Source: JASFWK01 sp050049355 (GTDB lineage: Bacteria; Chloroflexota; Anaerolineae; B4-G1; DUEL01). Taken from it: a stretch of DNA of 13,448 nucleotides. Shown one piece after another: positions 4,737 through 13,166 of the stretch. A program made the position numbers and the translations under genes. The notes below the pieces were generated by a model, which was not told the DNA's origin, searched no databases, and saw only the letters and a list, made by a program, of their open reading frames with translations. The stretch is from positions 1 to 13,448 of the forward strand of contig JASFWK010000049.1 of the NCBI GenBank assembly GCA_050049355.1. The letters run 5' to 3'. How positions within the stretch are numbered: position 1 is the stretch's first letter; every line of letters begins with the position of its first letter.

Positions 4737-7325
4737 GTGATCAGTTGGAGAAGTGCGCTGCAGACCCTTGCCGTCTTTGTGGCTGCTGCCTCCCTCTACA
4801 CTGCCACCCTCTTGCCCGGCGTCCTCCCGGCCGATGGAGGTGAGTTCCAGTTGGTGGCGGCCACGGCGGGGGTGGCCCATCCGCCGGGGTACCCGCTCTA
4901 CACGATGCTGGGCTGGCTCGCAGCGCATCTGCCCTTGGGACCGGGGGCTGTATGGCGGGTCAATCTCCTATCGGCGGTGATCGCCGGTGCCGCCGCTGCG
5001 CTTACGTTCCGCGCTGGGCGCCGTATGACCGGCTCGGCCTGGGGGGGGCTGGTCGCTGCCCTGACCCTCGGCTCTGCCACCACCTTCTGGGCGACTGCCA
5101 CTAAAGCCAGCATCCGACCGCTGGTGGCCTTCTTTGCGGCGCTCTGCTTGGATGCGCTGATTGCCTATCGTGCATCATCTGCCGCACGTCGCGAGCGGTA
5201 CCTGGTGCTGTTTGCCGCCGCCCTATCGCTGGGTCTTACCCATCACCCCTCGCTGGCTTTCCCCGGTCTCGCCTTCGCTGCCTACCTGCTGCTGGTAGAT
5301 CCCCGTCTGGCGGTGACGCCTCGGCGCTGGTGGCGGCCTCTGCTGGCGGCTGTGCCGGGAGTGCTGGTGTTGGCATATCTGCCGCTGCGCAGCGCTGTGG
5401 GGGCTCCTATGGCCCCTTCTGACTTGGCCACTCTGCCAGGGTTCTTGGAGCACGTCCTGGCGCGAGGCTTCCGTGGGGATATGTTCGCTTTTGCCACATG
5501 GGAGCATCTCCCCGCGCGGCTCACCCTGCTGCCTGTCCTCCTGCGCTTCCAGTTCAACGATCTGCTGCTGGTTGCCGCCGCCATCGGAGGGCTTCTGCTC
5601 CTGTGGCGCGATCGTCGCTTGGCGGCGCTCTTGTTGGGCAGCTTCCTCATCCATACCTTCGTGACCCTCACGTACCGCGCTCCCCAGACCGTCGAGTATG
5701 AGATGCCAGCGTACGTCTCGCTGGCTCTGCTGGTGGCGGCGCCCGTCGGCGTGCTTGCTTCCCCTTCGGTCTCTTCTTCGCGCCTTCTCTCCCTCGCCTC
5801 ACATCTCCTGATCGTCGGCCTGCTCCTCGCTGCTTGCACAGCCAACCTCGCTGTCCATCTACCGAGTTTCGTCCGCCTGGCTCGAACGGAGGATACCCGG
5901 GCGACGGTGGAGCCCGTCCTTCGGGATGCACCGCCCGGCTCGTTGATCCTGGCTGACTGGCACTGGGCCACGCCAATGTGGGTTCTGCAGCGACTGGAGG
6001 GACTGCGGTCGGACCTGGAGATTCGCTACGTCTACCCCGTGTCTGGACGGGACTACGCAGAGGTGTGGCTGGAGCGGATCGAGACCGCGCTTCCGGAGCG
6101 ACCCGTGGTTGTGACCCACCACTTCCAAGAGGTGGAGGCCGCCGGCCATTCCCTCTTCCCCTTGGGCGGGGCCTTCCTGGTGGACCAGACCCCGGGGCTG
6201 ACCCTGGTCCACCCCCTGGATACTACCCTGGGCGACCAGGTGCGACTGGTGGGTGCGGGGGGATTCCCTACCCACGCCTATCCCGGCCTCTCCCTGGAGA
6301 TCTCCCTCGCCTGGGAACCCACCGCACCGCTGACGGAGGATGTCGCTGTCTTCGTCCATTTGATGGGCCCGAATGGGATGCTGTGGGGGCGGGGGCGCGA
6401 CCGGCGTTACCCGACTGGGAGCTTGGTCACGGGCGAGCGGCGGGTGGAGCGGTTTGTCGTCATCCCATACCTCCACGCGCCACCGGGTCGATATACCCTG
6501 GTGGCGGGGGCGTACCGGCCCCGGGACCAAGAGTGGATCCGGCTGACAGCGGCCGATGGGTCCGAGTTCGTGTCTCTGGGTACGGTCGAATTGCACCTCT
6601 CGGCGGCGCCACCTGCCAGCACTCACTCCTTCCTGCTGCCCCGACCGCCGGTGGCTAGACCTTCCCTGGTGGGAGTTAGTTACGACGTGTCGGCACCGGG
6701 TCAACTGCGGGTCTATCTCCATTGGCGGTCTCCCTCCCGGGGGGAGAGGGCACGGCTGGAGGCGGGAGAGGTTTCCCCTCTCTACTTCACACTGCCCGTG
6801 GCCGGGGAGGAAGGATACTTCACCACTGCCCACGACCTGGCGGCGAGCGCGCATGGGCTGCGAGTGACCATCTCTGGGCGGACCGTGCGCCTGCCAGATC
6901 CAACCTCCACCGAGCACTACGTGCCCTTTGGCGGCGAGATGGCGCTGGTGGGATGGGATGGGCCGGTCGGCCCACTGCCTTCTGGATCGGAACTGTCGGT
7001 CGGTTTCCACTTCGTCGCCCTGCGTCCTCTCCTCCACGACCGCCACGTGGCCGCCCGGCTGGTGGGGGAGGGATACGCGTGGTGGAGTCAGGACGACGGC
7101 ACTCCGGCCCTGGGGGCAATTCCTACTCTGAAGTGGATCCGGGGTTCCCGTGTCACCGACCGTCGTCTCCTCTCTGTGCCGGCAGAGGTCGACTCGGGAG
7201 AGGCAACGCTCTACCTGGGCCTCTACGACGCGTTCAGCGGCGAGCCCCTGCCGATTCTCGATGAGCGGTTTGCAGATCTCGGAGGCCCGCTGCCTGTAGC
7301 GACTCTTCCCATCGTCCGCCATTGA
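4737..7325 (+). CDS. DUF2723 (TMEM260/protein O-mannosyltransferase-like) membrane protein with C-terminal beta domains
   Basis: The predicted 862-aa protein begins with a polytopic membrane module (about residues 9-375) carrying the DUF2723 signature. This comprises PADGGEF (D33, E36) in the first outside loop, AHPPGYPLY (47-55), RVNLLSA (74-80) and GLTHHPS near 166-172. DUF2723 is related to GT-C enzymes that transfer sugars from lipid carriers, and the D/E pair in the first loop is the likely catalytic site by analogy. An extracytoplasmic part follows: a segment with ADWHWATPMW (406-415), then a beta-sandwich-like unit with VFVHLMGPNG (538-547) and PPGRYTLVAGAY (582-593), and at least one further related unit (YLHW near 660, LYLGLYDAF near 826). 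It may glycosylate surface proteins or lipids. It is 63 bases downstream of the M24 gene and followed by a hairpin terminator. The membrane family call is firm; the donor and acceptor are unknown. Confidence 0.85.
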   Translation: MISWRSALQTLAVFVAAASLYTATLLPGVLPADGGEFQLVAATAGVAHPPGYPLYTMLGWLAAHLPLGPGAVWRVNLLSAVIAGAAAALTFRAGRRMTGSAWGGLVAALTLGSATTFWATATKASIRPLVAFFAALCLDALIAYRASSAARRERYLVLFAAALSLGLTHHPSLAFPGLAFAAYLLLVDPRLAVTPRRWWRPLLAAVPGVLVLAYLPLRSAVGAPMAPSDLATLPGFLEHVLARGFRGDMFAFATWEHLPARLTLLPVLLRFQFNDLLLVAAAIGGLLLLWRDRRLAALLLGSFLIHTFVTLTYRAPQTVEYEMPAYVSLALLVAAPVGVLASPSVSSSRLLSLASHLLIVGLLLAACTANLAVHLPSFVRLARTEDTRATVEPVLRDAPPGSLILADWHWATPMWVLQRLEGLRSDLEIRYVYPVSGRDYAEVWLERIETALPERPVVVTHHFQEVEAAGHSLFPLGGAFLVDQTPGLTLVHPLDTTLGDQVRLVGAGGFPTHAYPGLSLEISLAWEPTAPLTEDVAVFVHLMGPNGMLWGRGRDRRYPTGSLVTGERRVERFVVIPYLHAPPGRYTLVAGAYRPRDQEWIRLTAADGSEFVSLGTVELHLSAAPPASTHSFLLPRPPVARPSLVGVSYDVSAPGQLRVYLHWRSPSRGERARLEAGEVSPLYFTLPVAGEEGYFTTAHDLAASAHGLRVTISGRTVRLPDPTSTEHYVPFGGEMALVGWDGPVGPLPSGSELSVGFHFVALRPLLHDRHVAARLVGEGYAWWSQDDGTPALGAIPTLKWIRGSRVTDRRLLSVPAEVDSGEATLYLGLYDAFSGEPLPILDERFADLGGPLPVATLPIVRH

Positions 7326-7360
7326 CCCTCCCTCTTTCGCGCCCATCTGGCGACCTGGCA

Positions 7361-7391
7361 CTTCTCCAAAGGGTGGCTCTGGAGAGGTTTT
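7361..7391 (+). terminator. Probable intrinsic terminator after the DUF2723 gene
   Basis: CTTCTCCA (7361-7368) pairs with TGGAGAGG (7380-7387) in an 8-bp stem with one G-U pair and an 11-nt loop, followed by only four T residues (7388-7391). Position, 36 bases after the stop, fits the end of the 1101-7325 gene run. Efficiency is probably modest. Confidence 0.45.
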
Positions 7392-7398
7392 AACGCGT

Positions 7399-7427
7399 TT
7401 CTAACGTACCTCCTATGCCAATCTAAT
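7399..7427 (+). promoter_or_regulatory. Weak promoter candidate for the Hsp20 gene
   Basis: TTCTAA (7399-7404) and TCTAAT (7422-7427) are 17 bases apart. The -10 box has five of six consensus bases but lacks the important second-position A, and the -35 box is poor. An 8-bp palindrome, AACGCGTT (7392-7399), abuts the -35 box and could be an operator. No CIRCE element (TTAGCACTC-N9-GAGTGCTAA) and no clear sigma-32 promoter were seen. Confidence 0.25.
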
Positions 7428-7509
7428 GAAGCTCGTTAAACATGAATACCACACATCGGTGTTAGTGCTTTGAAGTTGCTTGAAGAATCTTGCTAAGGGA
7501 GGTGTGGCT

Positions 7510-7953
7510 ATGTCGAACTTGGTGCGTTGGGAGCCCTTCCGCGAGTTGATGAGTCTGCGGGAGGCAATGGATCGACTCTTCGAGGAGAGCGTTGTGCGGC
7601 CAGGCCGGCTTGCTTTGGTTAGGGCAGAGGCTCTAGCCGTGGACATGTATGAGACTGACGATGCCCTCATCGTCAAGTCGGCCGTTCCTGGGGTCAGGCC
7701 CGAGGATCTGGATATCACTATCAGCGGTGATACGCTGACCATCAAGGGTGAGACCAAGGCTGAGGAAGAGGTCAGAGAAGAGGACTATGTTCGCCGTGAG
7801 CTTCGGTATGGCTCCTTCAGCCGCTCGCTATCCCTACCACTGCCGATTGTGGCTGACGAAGCTCAGGCCGAGTTCAAGGAGGGCATTCTGACTCTGACGC
7901 TTCCCAAAGCTGAGGAGATCAGGCCCAGGTCAATCAAGGTCAAGGCCAAGTAG
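7510..7953 (+). CDS. Small heat shock protein, Hsp20/alpha-crystallin family
   Basis: This 147-aa cytosolic chaperone holds unfolding proteins in an ATP-independent way as a large oligomer. The N-terminal arm is MSNLVRWEPFRELMSLREAMDRLF, typical of bacterial class A sHsps. The alpha-crystallin domain runs from about residue 42 (LAVDMYETDD) to 135, with the AVPGVRPEDLDI strand (58-69), the charged EEEVREEDYVRRE loop and the hallmark AEFKEGILTLTLPK (120-133). The C-terminal anchor is the I-K-V variant of the IxI motif (142-144). Length is normal. ATG 7510 is chosen because AAGGGAGGT (7495-7503) stands 6 bases before it; an in-frame TTG at 7480 has no such site. It forms its own unit between two terminators, as expected for a stress-inducible gene, though no known heat-shock operator is visible. 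Confidence 0.95.
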   Translation: MSNLVRWEPFRELMSLREAMDRLFEESVVRPGRLALVRAEALAVDMYETDDALIVKSAVPGVRPEDLDITISGDTLTIKGETKAEEEVREEDYVRRELRYGSFSRSLSLPLPIVADEAQAEFKEGILTLTLPKAEEIRPRSIKVKAK

Positions 7954-7972
7954 CAAGTGGTTGGGGACAACC

Positions 7973-8010
7973 AAAGGACCCGACATTCGGCGAAGTCGGG
8001 TCCTTTGTCT
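7973..8010 (+). terminator. Strong intrinsic terminator of the Hsp20 gene
   Basis: AAAGGACCCGAC (7973-7984) and GTCGGGTCCTTT (7995-8006) form a perfect 12-bp stem with a 10-nt loop that can add a TTC/GAA extension. T-rich sequence (TTTGTCTT) ends the arm, and the A-rich 5' side would allow function from the other strand too. It begins 19 bases after the Hsp20 stop codon. Confidence 0.9.
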
Positions 8011-8156
8011 TGCCAGTGGGTGTGCGTTTGGCCTGGGTGCGGTGGCGAGTTGTCGCAGCATGAGGGGAATGTGTCGGCCGGGGGCTTTCAAGCACATCTC
8101 CTACGCCAGCTCGCCCTCTGATCGACTCCCCCCTGGCGCTGGCGCACCCCTTGGCC

Positions 8157-8185
8157 TTGCGTCTGGGCGCTGTCCATGTTAGTCT
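8157..8185 (+). promoter_or_regulatory. Possible extended -10 promoter for the ABC transporter operon
   Basis: TTGCGT (8157-8162) and TAGTCT (8180-8185) are 17 bases apart, and TG at 8177-8178 gives an extended -10 (TGTTAGTCT). The hexamers are weak, so this is only the best candidate in the 277-base gap between Hsp20 and the ATPase gene. The rest of that gap (8011-8156) shows no gene. Confidence 0.3.
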
Positions 8186-8230
8186 ATAGCACTGTCTGTT
8201 CTTTCGAACCCCCTCTGTGAGGAGAAGCTT

Positions 8231-9157
8231 ATGATTGATGTTGTCGATCTAACCAAGTCTTACGGCCCGATAGAAGCCTTGCGCGGGATAACCTTCCACA
8301 TCGCAAGGGGTGAGATCGTCGGGCTGCTCGGACCCAACGGTGCCGGGAAGACGACCGCGATCCAGATCGTGACCGGCTACCTCCAGCCCGATGAGGGCAC
8401 CGTGACTGTGGATGGCCTGGATGTGCTGGAACGGACCCGCGAGGTGCAGGCACTGCTCGGCTATCTGCCGGAGAATGCGCCTCTCTACCCGGAGCTATCG
8501 GTCCAGGCCTATCTCCGGATGATGGCCGATCTGCGCCAGATCCCGGAGGATGAGAGGTTGGCTCGGCTTTCGGAGGCCGCCTATGCAACCGGCCTGTCCG
8601 ACCATCTGACCCGCCCCATAGGCGAGTTGAGCAAGGGCTTCCGCCAGCGCGTGGGTCTGGCCCAGGCCATCCTGCATCGACCTCAGCTGCTGATCCTGGA
8701 TGAACCTACTCTTGGCTTGGATCCCACGCAGATCGTCGAAATCCGCCGCCTGATCCGTCGTCTGGCGGAGCACAGCACTGTTCTCTTCTCTACGCATATC
8801 CTCTCCGAGGTCGAAGCGCTCTGTGATAGAGTCATCATCCTGATGAACGGTCAGATCAAGGCCGACGCCCATCTTTCGGAATTGGCCGCTACGCCAAACG
8901 CCGTTCTGGTGCTGGAGGGCGAATCGGTCGATGTGGATCACGCGCTTCGCAGCCTGAGCGGCATCAGCGGTGTTGAGCGAGTTCAGACGCCCGATGGCTA
9001 TCCCGCCTATCGCGTGCTGGGTCACGAGGGAGGCGGGGTCGACCTCTGCCCGGCTATCTATGACCTGGCGCGGCGGGAGGGCTGGCCCCTGCGTGAGCTG
9101 CGGCGCGACGTCCGCACACTGGAGACGGTCTTCAACGAACTGGCGATGGCCGCATAG
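8231..9157 (+). CDS. ABC transporter ATP-binding protein (GldA-like)
   Basis: This 308-aa ATPase would power the membrane protein encoded next to it. It has all the nucleotide-binding landmarks: Walker A GPNGAGKTT (34-42), GYLPENAPLY (78-86) where the usual Q-loop Gln is Glu, signature LSKGF (133-137) instead of LSGGQ, Walker B LLILDEPT (153-160), a D-loop at GLDP (162-165) and H-loop H189. The LPENAPLY and LSKGFRQRVGLAQA forms are those of the GldA/CcmA-like group that pairs with ABC-2 permeases, so the Q-loop and signature changes are family traits and not damage. A C-terminal domain of about 90 residues follows. AGGAG (8220-8224) lies 6 bases before the ATG. The permease gene begins 37 bases after the stop. 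Confidence 0.93.
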   Translation: MIDVVDLTKSYGPIEALRGITFHIARGEIVGLLGPNGAGKTTAIQIVTGYLQPDEGTVTVDGLDVLERTREVQALLGYLPENAPLYPELSVQAYLRMMADLRQIPEDERLARLSEAAYATGLSDHLTRPIGELSKGFRQRVGLAQAILHRPQLLILDEPTLGLDPTQIVEIRRLIRRLAEHSTVLFSTHILSEVEALCDRVIILMNGQIKADAHLSELAATPNAVLVLEGESVDVDHALRSLSGISGVERVQTPDGYPAYRVLGHEGGGVDLCPAIYDLARREGWPLRELRRDVRTLETVFNELAMAA

Positions 9158-9194
9158 GATTGGGGCCATCTTGTCTTGCTTGTAAGGGGATACT

Positions 9195-12137
9195 ATGAAT
9201 GACACTGTGAAAGATACTCTGAGAACCACATTTGCGATCACACGCAAGGAGCTGGGAGGGTACTTTGGCTCTCCGATGGCGCTCATCTTCGTGGGCGCGT
9301 TCCTGGCGGTAGCGCTCTTTTCCTTCTTCTGGGTGGATACCTTCTTCGCCCGAGGGATGGCCGACGTCCGACCGCTCTTCCGCTGGATGCCGGTGCTGAT
9401 GATCTTCTTGGTTGCGGCGCTCACGATGCGGCAGTGGAGCGAGGAACAGCGCTCGGGCACTTTGGAGGTACTGCTTACGCTGCCCGTCTCTCGAATCCAG
9501 TTGGTCCTGGGGAAGTTCCTGGCGGTGATGTCGCTGATCGTCCTCGCCCTGGCGTTGACCTTCTTCCTGCCCATCACTGTCTCGGTACTGGGGAATCTGG
9601 ACTGGGGGCCGGTCTTTGGAGGCTACCTCGCCGCCATCCTGCTGGCAGGGGCGTACGCGGCTATTGGGCTCTTCGTCTCCTCGCGCAGCGATAACCAGAT
9701 CGTCGCTCTCATATCAACGGTGCTGCTCTGTGGTCTCTTCTACCTGGTCGGATCCAGCGGCGTGACTGGCTTCCTTGGAGATCGCATAGGAGAGATCCTG
9801 CGCGCTGTCGGCTCGGGAAGCCGCTTTGAGAGCATCCAGCGCGGCGTGGTGGATCTGCGTGATCTGGTCTACTATCTTTCGCTCACAGGGGTCTTCCTGG
9901 CGCTCAATGTCGCTTCACTTCACAGCAAAGGGTGGAGTACCGGCAAGCGCACGCTGCCCCACCGCCGTCGTCTGACTATCACGGTGGCTCTATTGGTGGT
10001 GAACCTGGTCCTGGTGAACGTGTGGACCTTTCCGCTCTTCGGCCTGCGTTGGGATCTCACAGCACAGAAACAGTACAGTCTCTCCCAGACGACCACCGAC
10101 CTGCTGAGGAACCTGCAGGAGCCTCTCCTGATCCGGGGCTACTTCAGCGAGAAGACTCACCCGCTGCTCGCCCCACTGGTACCGCGTATCCGTGACATGC
10201 TGCAGGAGTACAAGGTCGCCTCGGGCGGCAGGGTGGATGTGGAGATCGTGGATCCGGCCGACAATCCGGAGCTGGAGGCCGAGGCGAACCAGACCTACGG
10301 CATCCGCCCGATGCCGTTCCGGGTGACGGGGCGGTATGAGACCTCGGTCATCAACTCCTATTTCGATATTCTGATCCGTTACGGGGACCAGAACGTCGTC
10401 CTCAATTTCCAGGATCTGATCGAGGTAGAAGCAACGGGGGGTGGTCAGCCCGACGTCCGCCTGCGCAACCTGGAGTATGACCTGACCAGCTCCATCAGGA
10501 AGGTGGTCTATGGCTTCCAGAGCATGGAGACCGTGCTGGCAGCGTTGGACTCCCCCGCCGAGTTGACGATCTATGTCACGCCGGAGACACTGCCGGAATC
10601 GCTGGCGGATGGGCCGGAGACTATCGAGACGGTGGCTCAGGAGATTGCTGGTGAATCCGGTGGGAAGTTCACATACACGGTGGTGAACCCCGACGCGCCC
10701 GGCAGCGGGGTCACACGCCGCGAGTTGTACGAGCTCTACGGGGTGGAACCGTTCGCAGCTTCGCTCTTTTCCGGCGAGAGTTACTATCTCCACATGGTGC
10801 TGAAGGTGGGCGATCAGACGGAGGTGGTCTATCCCTCCGGCGAGATGAGCGAGGCGAGCGTGCGCCAGGCCATCGAATCGGCCCTGAAGCGGTCTTCTCC
10901 CGGTTTCCTACAGGTTGTGGGCCTGTGGACACCTCCGGCGGAGGCGACGCAGAACATGTACGGGCAGATGCAGCAGCCGATCTCCAGTTATGAGCAACTT
11001 CGTGAATCTCTGAGTCAGGAGTATGAAGCCCGCACTCTGGATCTGAGCACCGGAGAAGTGCCGGCGGACGTGGACGTGCTGCTGGTTGTCGCGCCGCAGG
11101 GGATGACCGACGTGGAGCGCTTTGCCATCGATCAGTACCTGATGCGCGGCGGATCGGTCGTGGTGGCTGGGGGGAGCTATGGCATCACGATCGACCAATT
11201 CGCTGGTGGGCTGGCTCTGAAGCCTTTAGAAGGCGGTCTCCGTGAGATGTTGGCCAGCTATGGCATCCAGGTAGACCAATCGCTGGTGATGGATCCCCAA
11301 AACGAACCGTTCCCCGTGCAGGTCACCCGCAACGTGGGCGGGCTGCAGGTTCAGGAGATCCAGGCGATTGACTACCCGTTCTTCGTCGACGTGCGACCCG
11401 ACGGGATGGCGTCGGAAAGCCACATCGTATCCAATCTGCCTGCCGTGACGCTTAACTGGACCTCGCCTGTCACGGTCGACGAGGAAATGAATGGCGATCG
11501 GCAGGTCACAACGCTGCTTCAATCGAGCCGCTCTGCCTGGAAGACGACCAATACGAACATTCAGCCCAACTTCGACCTCTATCCCGAACTGGGCTTCCCC
11601 GTCGCGGAGGAGCAGAAGCGCCACGCGCTGGCTGTCTCCGTCCAAGGGGTCTTTGAGAGCGCGTTCAAGGATCAACCCTCTCCGCTTGCCGAAACCGCAG
11701 ATGGTGAGGGTGAAGAGGCCGAGGGGGAGGCGGCTCAAGAGACCATCCCTGGCACGATCGAGGTCTCGCCAGCGACGGCTCGGTTGGTTGTCTTTGGCAG
11801 CGCCGAGTTCGTCGACGATGTGGTCTTCGAGATCTCCTCCAGCCTCACGCGGGATCGCTATCTCAACAGCCTGAAGCTGGTCCAGAATGCAGTCGCCTGG
11901 TCCACGGAGGATCTGGATCTCCTCAACATTCGTTCGCGCGGGAGCTACACCCGGGTGCTCGCCCCAATGACCGAGCAGGAGCAATCCTTCTGGGAGAGCG
12001 CAAACTACGTGGTCGCTTTTCTGGCGCTTGTGGTGATCGGCATCGTGGGAGACGTCCGTCGTAAGAACGAGCAGCCGATCGAGCTGCTGCCACCCGAGGA
12101 TACTCCGGCATCAGTCGGAGAGTGGGAGGAACGATGA
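9195..12137 (+). CDS. Fused ABC-2 permease (GldF-like) and GldG-type auxiliary protein
   Basis: The 980-aa product joins two proteins that are often separate. Residues 1-245 are a six-helix ABC-2 permease with the conserved RQWSEEQRSGTLEVLLTLPVS (79-99, between helices 2 and 3). After a basic linker (KRTLPHRRRR-like, 251-259), a seventh helix (260-282) leads into RWDLTAQKQYSLS (285-297), the opening motif of GldG. A large extracytoplasmic domain then runs to about 935, and a last helix (ANYVVAFLALVVIGIV) ends the protein. An acidic linker rich in Glu and Gly (about 832-850) interrupts the domain near its end. In Bacteroidota GldA-GldF-GldG are required for gliding and secretion-linked functions; elsewhere the role of this module is poorly known. 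AAGGGG (9184-9189) precedes ATG 9195. The 3' end overlaps the next gene by 4 bases. Confidence 0.88.
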   Translation: MNDTVKDTLRTTFAITRKELGGYFGSPMALIFVGAFLAVALFSFFWVDTFFARGMADVRPLFRWMPVLMIFLVAALTMRQWSEEQRSGTLEVLLTLPVSRIQLVLGKFLAVMSLIVLALALTFFLPITVSVLGNLDWGPVFGGYLAAILLAGAYAAIGLFVSSRSDNQIVALISTVLLCGLFYLVGSSGVTGFLGDRIGEILRAVGSGSRFESIQRGVVDLRDLVYYLSLTGVFLALNVASLHSKGWSTGKRTLPHRRRLTITVALLVVNLVLVNVWTFPLFGLRWDLTAQKQYSLSQTTTDLLRNLQEPLLIRGYFSEKTHPLLAPLVPRIRDMLQEYKVASGGRVDVEIVDPADNPELEAEANQTYGIRPMPFRVTGRYETSVINSYFDILIRYGDQNVVLNFQDLIEVEATGGGQPDVRLRNLEYDLTSSIRKVVYGFQSMETVLAALDSPAELTIYVTPETLPESLADGPETIETVAQEIAGESGGKFTYTVVNPDAPGSGVTRRELYELYGVEPFAASLFSGESYYLHMVLKVGDQTEVVYPSGEMSEASVRQAIESALKRSSPGFLQVVGLWTPPAEATQNMYGQMQQPISSYEQLRESLSQEYEARTLDLSTGEVPADVDVLLVVAPQGMTDVERFAIDQYLMRGGSVVVAGGSYGITIDQFAGGLALKPLEGGLREMLASYGIQVDQSLVMDPQNEPFPVQVTRNVGGLQVQEIQAIDYPFFVDVRPDGMASESHIVSNLPAVTLNWTSPVTVDEEMNGDRQVTTLLQSSRSAWKTTNTNIQPNFDLYPELGFPVAEEQKRHALAVSVQGVFESAFKDQPSPLAETADGEGEEAEGEAAQETIPGTIEVSPATARLVVFGSAEFVDDVVFEISSSLTRDRYLNSLKLVQNAVAWSTEDLDLLNIRSRGSYTRVLAPMTEQEQSFWESANYVVAFLALVVIGIVGDVRRKNEQPIELLPPEDTPASVGEWEER

Positions 12138-13099
12138 TAATGAAACGGCACAACCTGATCCTAGCTGGCATCCTGGTCGTCCAAATCATCCTGGGCGTCG
12201 TCGTCTTCTGGCCGAACTCAGCGACCACCGCAGAGAGAGAGCCACTCTTTCCGGACTTGGAGGGCGATGACATCGTCGCCCTGACGGTGACGGACGCCGA
12301 GGGTAATGACCTCGCGCTGCGGAAGGTGAGCGGCGAATGGGTTCTTCCCGAGGCGGACGACTACCCCGCTCAAGCCGACAAAGTGGCCACGCTGCTGGAC
12401 AAGATCGCAGGTCTCACCACTGGCCGGTTGGTCGCTCGCACCGATACCAGCCACCGGCGACTCCAGGTTGCCTCGGATGACTTCGTGCGCCGCGTCGAAG
12501 TTGAGACAGAGGATGGGACGGGACAGACCCTCTACCTGGGTTCCTCGCCCGGCTACGGTGCCCTCCACTTCCGTGTGGAGGGGCAGAGCGAGACGTACTT
12601 GACAAACGAACTCTCGCTCCAGGAGACCCAGGCGACCGCCGCCTCGTGGGTCGATACTGCCTACCTGAGCGTCGCCCAAGCGGATCTCACCAGGGTGAGG
12701 CTGGAGAACGCCAATGGCACGTTCACCTTCGTTAGGGACGACGAAGGCAACTGGACGATGGTGGGGCTGGGCGCAGACGAGACGTTGGCTGAGACCAAGG
12801 TCACGGCGACGATTCGGCAGGCAGCCTCGGTCAGGTTAAGTCATCCGCTGGGGAAGGAGGAGCTGCCCGCCTACGGAATGGATGAGCCCAACGCAGTGGT
12901 CACGCTTGAGACGGAAGATGAGACCATCACGCTGCGCGTGGGGGCCCAGGATCCAGATGACAACAGCTACGTCGTCAAGTCGTCTGAATCGCCCTACTAC
13001 GTCCGGGTCTCGCAGATGAGCGCGGACAACCTGGTGAACAACACACGCGAGGACTTCCTGGAGTTGCCAGCGACTCCGACGCCGGAGACAGCTCCCTGA
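12134..13099 (+). CDS. Membrane-anchored DUF4340 protein
   Basis: The 321-aa product has one N-terminal helix (NLILAGILVVQIILGVVVFW, residues 6-25) with a positive cytoplasmic end (MKRH), so it is an inner-membrane anchored, outward-facing protein. The rest is beta-rich and repetitive, as in DUF4340. One unit is around LTVTDAEGNDLALRKVSGEWVL and a second around VRLENANGTFTFVRDDEGNWTM, each followed by a helix containing VATLLDKIAGL or TVTATIRQAASVRL. A Pro/Thr-rich tail (ATPTPETAP) ends it. DUF4340 genes commonly accompany GldF-GldG-like genes, supporting a role as a periplasmic partner of this transporter, though no activity is known. The ATG at 12134 overlaps the preceding stop (ATGA); GGGAGGA ends 3 bases before it, so ATG 12140 or GTG 12122 are alternatives. 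Confidence 0.85.
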   Translation: MIMKRHNLILAGILVVQIILGVVVFWPNSATTAEREPLFPDLEGDDIVALTVTDAEGNDLALRKVSGEWVLPEADDYPAQADKVATLLDKIAGLTTGRLVARTDTSHRRLQVASDDFVRRVEVETEDGTGQTLYLGSSPGYGALHFRVEGQSETYLTNELSLQETQATAASWVDTAYLSVAQADLTRVRLENANGTFTFVRDDEGNWTMVGLGADETLAETKVTATIRQAASVRLSHPLGKEELPAYGMDEPNAVVTLETEDETITLRVGAQDPDDNSYVVKSSESPYYVRVSQMSADNLVNNTREDFLELPATPTPETAP

Positions 13100-13123
13100 A
13101 GGGGGAAAGGTCACTGAGGCGTG

Positions 13124-13153
13124 AAGAGCCCCACTCTCAAAGGTGGGGCTTTT
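13124..13153 (+). terminator. Intrinsic terminator of the ABC transporter operon
   Basis: AGCCCCAC (13127-13134) pairs perfectly with GTGGGGCT (13143-13150), extended by a G-U and two A-U pairs into TTT (13151-13153), with an 8-nt loop. It lies 25 bases after the DUF4340 stop codon. Confidence 0.75.
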
Positions 13154-13166
13154 CGATTGGTCCCAT

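Noticed and set aside
2538..4928. A 796-codon open frame on the minus strand
   Set aside because: It lies opposite three convincing genes (EamA, M24 and the start of DUF2723) and its translation is rich in Arg, His, Gln and Pro without any domain. It is a by-product of GC-rich codon use on the + strand.
5859..7361. A 500-codon open frame on the minus strand
   Set aside because: It is antisense to the DUF2723 gene, with low-complexity basic sequence and no recognisable motif.
7440..7490. TTAGTGCTT as a CIRCE half-site upstream of Hsp20
   Set aside because: It differs from TTAGCACTC in several positions and no matching GAGTGCTAA arm follows at 9 bases.
8133..8145. CTGGCGCTGGCGC as a tandem repeat
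   Set aside because: Two short copies only, in GC-rich non-coding DNA, with no flanking structure; chance is enough.
8495..9577. A 360-codon open frame on the minus strand
   Set aside because: It crosses the ABC ATPase and permease genes in antisense, and the translation has no family features.
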